Below are positions 25,434-33,378 of a DNA stretch of 64,000 bases, in pieces (positions within the stretch are counted from its first letter, which is position 1; the number at the start of each line of letters is the position of its first letter). The notes below the pieces were generated by a model. It had not been told where the DNA came from. It ran no database searches and saw nothing but the letters and a program-made list of their open reading frames with translations. The stretch lies in contig NZ_JAINVW010000003.1 of NCBI RefSeq assembly GCF_019880545.1, forward strand, positions 496,001-560,000. Reading direction: 5' to 3'. The position numbers were made by a program, and so were the translations under genes. This DNA is from Flagellimonas meishanensis. GTDB taxonomy: Bacteria; Bacteroidota; Bacteroidia; Flavobacteriales; Flavobacteriaceae.

Positions 25434-26768
25434 TTACGGTACACTTTTTACGATAGCTGACAAGAATCTGTTGGCCTGAAAGTCCGGTTCTTCAGCCAAT
25501 CCGGTACGCACGATCACCAAGTCCTTTGATGGAATGATAAAAACATGCTGGCCCTGGTATCCATTGCATGAGTATAAATCTTTGGGAACATCGGGATAAT
25601 GTCCCCCTGCATTGAGATAAAAGTGAGCACCATACCTGCCATTGGAATTTTCAGTGGGTGTGATAATGTAATCCACCCATGAAGCATCAAACAGTTGCTC
25701 CCCGTTCCAGTTGCCCCTGTTCAAGTACAACTGTCCCAGACGGGCCCAGTCCCGGGTACTGGCCCAAGAATAGGAAGAACCTACGTAGTTTCCTGCCAGG
25801 TCGGCCTCCAGCACCATGGAATGCATTCCGATTTTGTCAATAAATGATATGTAGGGAAAGTCGAGATACTCCTGATGGCTGCGAAATTGCTGCCTTAAAA
25901 TACCGGAAAGTAGGTTCGTGGTTCCAGAAGAATAGTTCCAGACTTCGGTTGGTTTGGCAACTAAGGGTTTTTACTTTTGGGCCTGTGTCATATCACTTTC
26001 CAGAAAGAGCATGCGGGTTACATCGGAGATTTTGGTATAATCCTCATCCCATTCCAGACCGCTTTGCATGCGAAGCAGGTGGTTCAAGGTGATATTCTTG
26101 CGCTCATCATCCTTCCATTCGGCAATGGGCGCCGGCCAGTCCATTTCCAATTTTTTCTGATGCTCCAAAATACCAAAACAGGTGGCAAGCACGCTTTTGG
26201 TCATGGACCACCCCAAAATTGGGGTGTCGCGGGTAAATCCATTCACATAACGTTCAGCAAGCAGGTATCCTTTATACAAAATAAGAGCGGTTCGCGTTTT
26301 TTGTGTTTCTGGATTATCAAATACCATATCCAGCGCATTTTGAATCCCTAGCATATCCACTTCCATAAAAATGGTGTCCCTGGGGTCCGCCTGTCCGAAA
26401 GGGTAGGGAATAGTATCCTGTACTTTGGCCCTGTTTGGTTTTGGCATCACTTTTTCCGCATTGTAATCGCTATTTACCAAAACCGTACCCAATCCCTCAC
26501 GCTGTACCGCAGTGCGCTCCAACAGGCCATACACGGAGGCTGAAGCTGCTTTTTGATCCTTGTCAACTTCCACATCGGCCAATTTTATAAGGGGCACATT
26601 GTTGTCGTTCTGAATGATGGATGCTTCGGAACGACCGGCCACAAATACTCCGGAGGCCATATTTTTGGCCGCGTAGCCAGCAATTATATTGAGTTTGGAA
26701 TAATTGAGGTAGGCCAATACCCCGATGCCCAATAAAAGCAACAGAAGAATACGTTTGAAAAGTTTCAT
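25434..26768 (-). pseudogene. Beta-lactamase-family serine hydrolase, interrupted by one in-frame stop
   Basis: Both halves lie in one minus-strand frame, separated only by a TAA codon at 25971-25973. The upstream part (266 codons) has an N-terminal membrane anchor (FKRILLLLLLGIGVLAYL) and the SxxK nucleophile motif in GWSMTKSVLA. Reading on past the TAA continues the protein without a shift (KPLVAKPTEVWNYSSGTTN), giving the YxS/N motif, then a further 130 residues to the natural end. The family consists of penicillin-binding-protein-like esterases and peptidases. A single base change in Glu, Lys or Gln could make this TAA. Without read-through the enzyme lacks its second active-site motif and is inactive. 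A sequencing error is possible. Confidence 0.85.
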
Positions 26769-26815
26769 GGTCTAAGATTTGTTGTAAATTATGCTTAAAT
26801 ATAAATAAATACCAC

Positions 26816-27688
26816 ATGTCGAACATTGGACTGATCATTGAGGAGCGAAGCCGGGATATCGGTGATTTTTTGGTCGGAAGGCTTATTCCCTTTAAAAAGA
26901 AGCGGATGATAGGCCCTTTTATTTTTATAGATCATATGGGGCCTACCACCCTGGGGCCCACAAAATATATGGATGTGGACCAGCATCCGCACATTGGCCT
27001 CTCTACCTTGACCTATATGTTGGAAGGTGAATTGGTCCATGAGGACAGTATGGGCACCCATCAACGTATCCGCCCAGGTTCTGTGAATTGGATGACCGCT
27101 GGAAAAGGCGTGACCCACACCGAAAGAACCCCAAAAGACCTGAGGGATGGAAACACCTTTACCGCCCATGGGTATCAAATTTGGGTGGCATTGCCCAAGC
27201 ATTTGGAGGAAATGGAACCCCAATTCCATCATATCGAGGCCAAAGAATTGCCCCGATGGAAAGATGAAAATGCCGAATTTACGCTGATCGCAGGGCAGGG
27301 CTATGGAAAAAAATCACCCGTTCCGGTACATTCTCCTTTGTTCATGGTTGAAGTGAAAAACGACGAGGAATATAGTCTGGATATTTCAGGGAAACTCAGT
27401 GGGGAAATTGGGATTTGTATCGTAGATGGCGTCATTGAAGCGTGTGAAGAAGTTATCGGAAAGGGCCATATTTTGGTCTCCAAGGTGGAAGATACTTGTA
27501 AGATCATTTTGAAACCAAATACTCATTTGCTGCTTTTTGGTGGTGAACCGCTTTCTGAAGAGCGGCACATTTATTGGAACTTCGTTTCTTCCAGCAAGGA
27601 AAGGATTGAAACTGCAAAAAGGGATTGGAGGGACAAATCGTTTCCCATGATGGGGCAGGATGAAACCTACGTGCCACTTCCTGGATAA
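26816..27688 (+). CDS. Pirin-family protein
   Basis: A 290-residue bicupin of the pirin family. The N-terminal cupin has the metal-binding pattern DQHPHIGLSTLTYMLEGELVHEDS with further His and Glu in the THTERTP segment. The C-terminal cupin is the pirin_C domain. Pirins bind Fe and some have quercetinase activity; others act as cofactors. The ATG at 26816 is the only suitable start. It diverges from the broken serine hydrolase gene; no operon partner is evident, as the next gene starts 44 bases later and belongs to the envelope group. Confidence 0.88.
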   Translation: MSNIGLIIEERSRDIGDFLVGRLIPFKKKRMIGPFIFIDHMGPTTLGPTKYMDVDQHPHIGLSTLTYMLEGELVHEDSMGTHQRIRPGSVNWMTAGKGVTHTERTPKDLRDGNTFTAHGYQIWVALPKHLEEMEPQFHHIEAKELPRWKDENAEFTLIAGQGYGKKSPVPVHSPLFMVEVKNDEEYSLDISGKLSGEIGICIVDGVIEACEEVIGKGHILVSKVEDTCKIILKPNTHLLLFGGEPLSEERHIYWNFVSSSKERIETAKRDWRDKSFPMMGQDETYVPLPG

Positions 27689-27732
27689 TTTTAAGGATTG
27701 CGTATATTTAGAGTCAACCAGCATATAACCGT

Positions 27733-28155
27733 TTGAAAAAAGAATACTTATTGTTGGCCCTCTTCGTTTCATGTGCCCAGCCTAAGAAGGTGGATAATTT
27801 TGAATGGATAGGGCTCGAGGTCACTGCGTCGGCATACAACTCGGTGGCCTGGCAAACAGACAGTATCAGTCCCTCTGTTGCAGCTTGGGGCGATACCCTA
27901 AAACCGGGCATGAAAAGTATTGCGGTTTCCCGTGATCTAATCCGCCGTGGACTTACCCACAACACCATGGTGAAAATCGATACCTTTCCCGATACCTTTT
28001 ATGTGAAGGATAAAATGCACTACCGTTGGAGAAACCGCATCGATATCTACATGGGCGTTGATGTAAAAAAAGCAAGACAATGGGGCAAAAAGAAATTGTT
28101 TATTTGTTATGCGATTCCCAAGGATACTACCTTTGTTGAAAATAAAACAAAATGA
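27733..28155 (+). CDS. 3D-domain lipoprotein
   Basis: A 140-residue exported protein beginning at TTG 27733, with a short lipoprotein signal (LLLALFVSCAQP). The body is a 3D domain, named for three conserved Asp: LEVTASAYNS, GDTLKPGMKSIAVS, DKMHYRWRNRIDIYMG and a DVKKARQWGKKKL end. The fold is the catalytic double-psi barrel of MltA-type lytic transglycosylases and related wall proteins. Its ATGA stop/start overlap with the next gene, an N-acetylmuramoyl amidase, supports a role in peptidoglycan turnover. Confidence 0.82.
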   Translation: MKKEYLLLALFVSCAQPKKVDNFEWIGLEVTASAYNSVAWQTDSISPSVAAWGDTLKPGMKSIAVSRDLIRRGLTHNTMVKIDTFPDTFYVKDKMHYRWRNRIDIYMGVDVKKARQWGKKKLFICYAIPKDTTFVENKTK

Positions 28156-28811
28156 AGCACAACATACTGCTCATTCTTATGACACTTCTTTTGATCTCCT
28201 GTGCTTCAAAAAGGGAGATAGTCCAAATACCCATCCTTTTCAATGATGAACGGGTGGAACTTACCAAGGCGTATTTGTCCCAGCGCTACAATTTGGAACA
28301 AGATTCCCCAGAAATCACCCCTCGGATGATTGTTTTGCATTGGACGGCAATCCCGTCGCTAAAAAAATCGTTTGAAGCCTTCAATCGCCCCACATTGCCT
28401 AACTGGCGACCGGATATTGAGAGCGTCAGTGGTTTAAATGTTTCTGCACATTATTTGGTGGACCAAGACGGAACCATTTACCAATTGATGCCGGAAAACA
28501 TTATGGCAAGACACACCATCGGACTGAACCATTGTGCCATCGGCATAGAAAACGTGGGAGGGACGGAAGGCGTGCCGCTCACCAAAAAACAACTGAAGGC
28601 CAACATCCATCTAGTGAAATTGTTGGCTGCAAAATATCCCATTGAATACGTCATCGGCCACCAAGAGTATACCCTATTTGAGGATCACCCCCTTTGGTTG
28701 GAGGTGGATGATGGCTATCGCACTGAAAAGACCGATCCCGGCATGGATTTTATGAACAAAGTCCGCAAAGCGACCAAAAAGCTTAATTTTAAACCCGTTC
28801 CCACAAAGTAA
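28152..28811 (+). CDS. N-acetylmuramoyl-L-alanine amidase lipoprotein
   Basis: A 219-residue lipoprotein (lipobox LLLISCAS) of the amidase_2/PGRP zinc family. Zinc-binding His are in IVLHWTA near residue 60 and in ARHTIG near 121, and the catalytic and third-ligand region is at KTDPGMDF near 196. ISCA-like HYLVDQDGTIYQL and GIENVG are typical. It cleaves the amide between muramic acid and the stem peptide. It overlaps the 3D-domain gene by four bases and precedes an M14 peptidase gene by four bases, giving a three-gene exported hydrolase operon. Confidence 0.9.
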   Translation: MKHNILLILMTLLLISCASKREIVQIPILFNDERVELTKAYLSQRYNLEQDSPEITPRMIVLHWTAIPSLKKSFEAFNRPTLPNWRPDIESVSGLNVSAHYLVDQDGTIYQLMPENIMARHTIGLNHCAIGIENVGGTEGVPLTKKQLKANIHLVKLLAAKYPIEYVIGHQEYTLFEDHPLWLEVDDGYRTEKTDPGMDFMNKVRKATKKLNFKPVPTK

Positions 28812-28815
28812 TCTT

Positions 28816-30267
28816 ATGATAAAAAATCTTTTCGCCCTTCTTTTGTTTATGGCTCCGTTGTCCATGGCCGCTCAAAGCGATTTTACAACCCAGCTCTACG
28901 ATGGGTATGAAAGTTTTAAGGAGCCCAGCTTGGACAAAAGGCGTATAAAACATCAACAATTACAACCCCTGATCGCGGATTATCGGTTCAATCCAAAGTT
29001 TGAAGTAAAAAAGGTGGGGGAGTCCATAGAAGGCAGGGACCTGCACCTGATCAGCATAGGTTCAGGGGACATCGATATTTTCTTATGGTCGCAAATGCAT
29101 GGCAACGAGCCCACAGCCACCCAAGCCATTTTTGATATTCTTCGTTTTTTGGATTCCGATGAACATAAATCGGAAAAAGAAGAAATACTGTCCAAACTGA
29201 AGTTGCACTTTTTGCCCATGCTAAATCCGGATGGGGCAGAGGTTTATGAACGGCGAAACGCCTTGGGCATCGATATCAATCGGGATGCTTTGCGTTTGCA
29301 ATCGCCCGAAGGTCAAACCCTAAAACGTATTCGAGATAGTTTGGCAGCCGATTTTGGATTCAATCTACACGACCAAAGCACCTATTACAATGCCGAATTG
29401 ACGGATAAACCAGCAACCATTTCCTATTTGGCAACCGCCTACAACTATGAAAAAGACATCAATGATGTGCGTGCCAGGGCCATGAAGGTAATTGTTTATA
29501 TGAACAACATTATACAAAACTACGCCCCAGGACAAGTAGGGCGCTACAATGACCACTTTGAACCCCGTGCCTTTGGCGATAATATCGCCAAGTGGGGCAC
29601 CAGTTTAATTTTGATTGAATCTGGAGGGTACGCAAATGATGTTGAAAAGCAAGAAATACGCAAGTTGAACTACGTTTCCATTCTTTCTGCGCTGTATACG
29701 ATTGCAAAAGGGGATTATGAAAACATTCCTGTGGAAGACTACGAAAAAATCCCCCATAACGATCGCCAACTCTTCGACCTGAAAATTGCAAATGTTACTT
29801 ACAACTTGCTTGGCAAGGATTATATTTTGGACCTGGGCATACATCGTCAGGAAGTGGACCAAGAAGGGCACAACGATTTTTACTATAAAAGTGTGATAGC
29901 TGATCAGGGAGATCTTTCCACATACTATGGTTACGAGACCTTTGATGCTTCAGGATATACTGTTGTGCCACCAGTCATGGCCTCCGTGAACGAAGTGGAA
30001 AATGGCAAAACCTTGACCATGCTTAGCGATGGAATTGCTTTTCTAAAGGCCCCTTTGCCAAAAAAAGGCGGTTTTACAAAATATCCAATGCACATGGTAG
30101 GTCAAAACTTCGAATTGAAAAAATTTGGGCTGCAACCGGGTGTCAATCCCACTTTTTTCTTAAAAAAGGAAGGTAGGCTTACCCATGCTTTGATCAATGG
30201 GTTTTTGTTAGATCTATCCAAACCGCTCGAGGAGCAACTATTTGGCAACGCCCTCATTTACCGCTAG
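28816..30267 (+). CDS. Exported M14 zinc carboxypeptidase-family protein
   Basis: A 483-residue protein with a Sec signal (LFALLLFMAPLSMAAQS). The M14 catalytic domain covers about residues 50-290: zinc ligands in WSQMHGNEP (His, Glu), LNPDGAEVYERRNALGIDINRD for substrate Arg and Asn, NLHDQST for the third ligand and catalytic Glu in LIESGGYAND. The last 190 residues are a beta-rich extension. It may cleave peptides or murein stem peptides released by the amidase upstream. The TAG stop shares CTAG with a small convergent gene. Confidence 0.88.
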   Translation: MIKNLFALLLFMAPLSMAAQSDFTTQLYDGYESFKEPSLDKRRIKHQQLQPLIADYRFNPKFEVKKVGESIEGRDLHLISIGSGDIDIFLWSQMHGNEPTATQAIFDILRFLDSDEHKSEKEEILSKLKLHFLPMLNPDGAEVYERRNALGIDINRDALRLQSPEGQTLKRIRDSLAADFGFNLHDQSTYYNAELTDKPATISYLATAYNYEKDINDVRARAMKVIVYMNNIIQNYAPGQVGRYNDHFEPRAFGDNIAKWGTSLILIESGGYANDVEKQEIRKLNYVSILSALYTIAKGDYENIPVEDYEKIPHNDRQLFDLKIANVTYNLLGKDYILDLGIHRQEVDQEGHNDFYYKSVIADQGDLSTYYGYETFDASGYTVVPPVMASVNEVENGKTLTMLSDGIAFLKAPLPKKGGFTKYPMHMVGQNFELKKFGLQPGVNPTFFLKKEGRLTHALINGFLLDLSKPLEEQLFGNALIYR

Positions 30268-30431
30268 TATCCAAACTGAATGTTCATACTTGGGCCATAA
30301 ATGACCAAGGCGACAAACATGATTATCAATGTAAAGACAATTGAGATAAATAGGGATAACACCAAACTTTTATACCCATTGGACAAGGGTCCTATGGCAC
30401 TTTTCTGAATTATTTCCTTTATTACATCCAT
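30264..30431 (-). CDS. Small single-span membrane protein (55 residues)
   Basis: A 55-codon frame starting at ATG 30431. The first 20 residues are soluble (MDVIKEIIQKSAIGPLSNGY); then a hydrophobic helix of about 22 residues (LSLFISIVFTLIIMFVALV) and a short polar tail follow. Its TAG stop overlaps the stop of the M14 gene on the other strand. The clear amphipathic/hydrophobic layout and tidy fit make it a probable gene. Function unknown. The remaining gap, 30432-30605, shows nothing I can support. Confidence 0.55.
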   Translation of the reverse strand: MDVIKEIIQKSAIGPLSNGYKSLVLSLFISIVFTLIIMFVALVIYGPSMNIQFGY

Positions 30432-30605
30432 AACATTTTTTTTTGAGGTGAATTTTTCGATTGTTCATTCGGATGTAATTAGTTGTTGTTATATGTAAAA
30501 CAAATATGGGGCCAAAAACCCTACTTGAGCCGTTCAGGGATATAGGTCAAGTACCCCCAAGGAGTTCAATCCTTGGGCAATTAAGATAGCCGTAGCTAGT
30601 AAAAA

Positions 30606-31553
30606 CTATGATTTGATGGGTGTCAGAACAATATTTCTGAATTTGATCGGGCCATGGTCCCCTTGAATCATTATGGGGCCTAGCTCACCTTCCTTGCTGT
30701 CGAGCGCACCTCCGGTGATGCCAGGAATGGTCCGGTCATCGATGACGGTCCTGCCGTTGGCAACCACCGTGACCCGCCTGCCGATCAGGGTTATGTCATA
30801 CGTCTGCCATTCCCCGGCAGGTTTGGCCGCATTTTCGTTCGGTTCCAAAAACCCATAAATGCCTCCAAAATAGATGTCCATTGGAGTGAATCCATAATTG
30901 TCCTCAATTTGTACCTCATAGCGACCCCGTAGATAAATGCCACTATTGCTGCCTTCTGGATATTGGAATTCGATGTGCAATTTAAAATCTTGGAATTTTT
31001 CGTCGGTAATCAGATTGGAACCCGATTCAGGATTTACCAAAATACCATCTTGCGCTTCCCATTGGTTCTTTTCCCCGTCCACATGCCATCCAGACAAATC
31101 CTTGCCATTGAACAAATCCATGGGCTTGCCCCATTCCACATTTTCTGGATACGCCAATTTAGGGGCACGGGTTCCCGTCCATTGCGAAATGGACCCGTCG
31201 GTGTAGATCATGGTGCCTTTTAGGCTGTCATTCTCCAACTTACCGTGAAAAATCATATGCCCGCCTTTTGGTTCCCATTGACGTGGAATATTGAAAGTGA
31301 ACTGACCCTCGCCGATAAGCTTCACTTCGGCAATCGGTCTCGCGCTCCCAAAGGCAAATACAAAACGTCCAATAAGAGTTTCATGGCCCGAATACCGGAT
31401 TTCCAGCCAAGAAGGCACTGTTTTGCCCTTGAATTTCATTTCCAGGTCCCATCTGCCCTCAATGGGGCTTACCTTTTGTGAAAAAGCAGAGAAAGTGGAT
31501 AGCATCAACACCGCAACAATTGCGACCTGCACGTATTTTTTTATGGACAACAT
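30606..31553 (-). CDS. Exported DUF1080-domain protein
   Basis: A 315-residue protein with a Sec signal (IVAVLMLSTFSAFSQ). An N-terminal beta domain (about residues 30-130) precedes one DUF1080 domain: MDLFNGKDLSGWHV, then GSNSGIYLRGRYEVQ and a C-terminal IKFRNIVLTPI. DUF1080 proteins include 3-keto-disaccharide hydrolases and other carbohydrate-binding or carbohydrate-cleaving proteins. The longer frame to 31631 lacks a signal and overlaps the VWA lipoprotein gene upstream, so the start at 31553 is preferred. It follows that gene on the same strand with a 68-base gap. Confidence 0.87.
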   Translation of the reverse strand: MLSIKKYVQVAIVAVLMLSTFSAFSQKVSPIEGRWDLEMKFKGKTVPSWLEIRYSGHETLIGRFVFAFGSARPIAEVKLIGEGQFTFNIPRQWEPKGGHMIFHGKLENDSLKGTMIYTDGSISQWTGTRAPKLAYPENVEWGKPMDLFNGKDLSGWHVDGEKNQWEAQDGILVNPESGSNLITDEKFQDFKLHIEFQYPEGSNSGIYLRGRYEVQIEDNYGFTPMDIYFGGIYGFLEPNENAAKPAGEWQTYDITLIGRRVTVVANGRTVIDDRTIPGITGGALDSKEGELGPIMIQGDHGPIKFRNIVLTPIKS

Positions 31554-31621
31554 GATTTTGGCTTTTAGAGGTTGAATATAACGAAAATTGATATGCATCT
31601 TTTTAGAAAGACCAAAAATCG

Positions 31622-32710
31622 CTATTCGCACCCCCCTGTAAAACCAGAAGCGTTGAACTGGGTCTGAACGGCCCCACTCAAATTGTTGTTCACCACCTGT
31701 ATTACAAGATTGTTGTTGCCGCTGCCATCCCGCTTTGGGGTACAGTATTCAAAAAGGTAGAAGCTATTGGCCAGTTCTGAGATGCGTTGCGAAATCTGAT
31801 TGAAGGTTGTTTCCAATTCTTCTTTGTTCCCGGCAAAAACACTGGCTGTTTTTCCAATTTCCTCCAATATGTCGACGTCAATTTCCGAACCAAGCCCAAT
31901 GGTAAAGTACGAAATGTTTCGGTTGGCCTTGGTCACCACATTTAGGGCACTCTCTTCCGAATAGCGCGATGCCTGATCTGTTCCGTCCGTAAAAAGGACT
32001 ATGGAAGCCGCACCGATTCGGGAAGCATTATTGCTTTCTTGAATCAAGCCTTCCGCAATATTGGTAGATTTTATGACCGCCCCGTACAAATCCGTTGAGG
32101 GATCATTGCTGATATCCGCAGTAATTCCATCAATCGCATTTTTTAGCGCCACTGTGGACGAGGATTCTGATTGCAAAAGATGGAGCTCGTCCTCACCATC
32201 AAACCAATAAATGGCCATGGAAAAGGCTTCCGTTTCCGGATCGGGCATCACATTGTCCACAAAGCTGGATGCCGCAATTTTAAGTTCCGCCAAACTACTT
32301 TCCAATACACTATTGCTCAAATCCAGCACCAACAGCGTAGTATTGCTAAAAACTTGGGTGTTGGGCGATATTCTGGCCTGCGATTCGGAAGAGGAAATGG
32401 TATTGAAGCAATCATCGTTTCTTCCCTGTTCATAAATAGTGAACTGATTTGCAGTCAATCCGGAGATGGGATTGCCCAAAAGGTCCGAAACCTTAAAAAG
32501 GATGGAGACTTTTCCGGGTGGTGTTGTAAACTCATCCTGAATGGAAAGTAGCAGTTCATTATCTTCAAAATCGAGACATTTATCCGGTTGCTTGCCCAAT
32601 CCCAATTCATTTTGGTTGATGTCGAAGCTGACATCATCGTCAGCATTTCCGCAGGAATAAATTATGGATAGGGTAAAAAGGATTAAACCGAAAAAGCGTA
32701 TGTTTTTCAT
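31622..32710 (-). CDS. VWA-domain lipoprotein
   Basis: A 362-residue lipoprotein (lipobox IIYSCGNA). After a short beta-rich segment (SILFKVSDLLGNPISGLTANQF, about residues 48-70) a VWA domain covers about 120-320, with an MIDAS motif in LLVLDLSNSVLESS (DxSNS), ADISNDPSTDLYGA and a VLFTDGTDQASRY strand. It probably binds a partner at the cell surface. The DUF1080 gene follows on the same strand. The C-terminus contains two Cys and no anchor beyond the lipid. Confidence 0.85.
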   Translation of the reverse strand: MKNIRFFGLILFTLSIIYSCGNADDDVSFDINQNELGLGKQPDKCLDFEDNELLLSIQDEFTTPPGKVSILFKVSDLLGNPISGLTANQFTIYEQGRNDDCFNTISSSESQARISPNTQVFSNTTLLVLDLSNSVLESSLAELKIAASSFVDNVMPDPETEAFSMAIYWFDGEDELHLLQSESSSTVALKNAIDGITADISNDPSTDLYGAVIKSTNIAEGLIQESNNASRIGAASIVLFTDGTDQASRYSEESALNVVTKANRNISYFTIGLGSEIDVDILEEIGKTASVFAGNKEELETTFNQISQRISELANSFYLFEYCTPKRDGSGNNNLVIQVVNNNLSGAVQTQFNASGFTGGCE

Positions 32711-32877
32711 TTCAATAGTGTTTGAGGTTCTTCATGCACAACGCTCAATTTTGATGAAAATTACATAGGCATCCAGTATTCGTTTTAAAGAAAAGTTAAA
32801 AAAAGTAGGTGCTTGTTAAAAAAAACACATTGCAATCAAATTTTGGTAACTTCAACAGGTAATCAATTCAAAAACCT

Positions 32878-33339
32878 ATGCCAACGTATCAAATCAAAGT
32901 AAATGGGGCTTCAAAGACCGTAGATGTTTCGGAAGACACTCCAGTATTGTGGGTCCTGAGGGACCATTTGGACCTTGTGGGCACCAAATATGGGTGTGGA
33001 ATTGGACAGTGTGGTGCATGCACCATCCACGTGGATGGCACAGCAATGCGCAGTTGTTCCATGACCATGACCCAAATCGATGGTAAGTCAATAACTACGA
33101 TTGAAGGGCTTTCCGAAAACGGGGACCATCCCGTGCAGCAAGCCTGGAAAGAGGTGGATGTTCCCCAATGTGGTTACTGTCAAGCTGGTCAAATTATGAC
33201 CGCTTCCGCTTTTTTGGCCCAAAACCCCAATCCTTCGGAAGAAGAGGTTAAAAATGCCATGCACGGCAATATCTGTCGTTGCGCTTCCTATACCCGTATA
33301 AAAAAGGCAGTGATGATTGCCGCAGAAAACATGGAATAA
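32878..33339 (+). CDS. (2Fe-2S) subunit of a molybdenum hydroxylase (IorA-like)
   Basis: A 153-residue subunit with two [2Fe-2S] clusters. The plant-ferredoxin-type cluster is formed by YGCGIGQCGACT and a later C, near residues 39-60; the second helical cluster by QCGYCQAGQ near 98 and ICRCASY near 136. Such subunits pass electrons from the molybdenum centre to an acceptor. It precedes the large subunit by 39 bases and begins the molybdenum gene run. It has no Tat signal and probably travels with the large subunit. The lack of an FAD subunit gene fits an isoquinoline oxidoreductase or aldehyde oxidoreductase type enzyme. Confidence 0.93.
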   Translation: MPTYQIKVNGASKTVDVSEDTPVLWVLRDHLDLVGTKYGCGIGQCGACTIHVDGTAMRSCSMTMTQIDGKSITTIEGLSENGDHPVQQAWKEVDVPQCGYCQAGQIMTASAFLAQNPNPSEEEVKNAMHGNICRCASYTRIKKAVMIAAENME

Positions 33340-33378
33340 TGAGCACTTCATTATCCTTCGCAACCAAAAACAACTACA

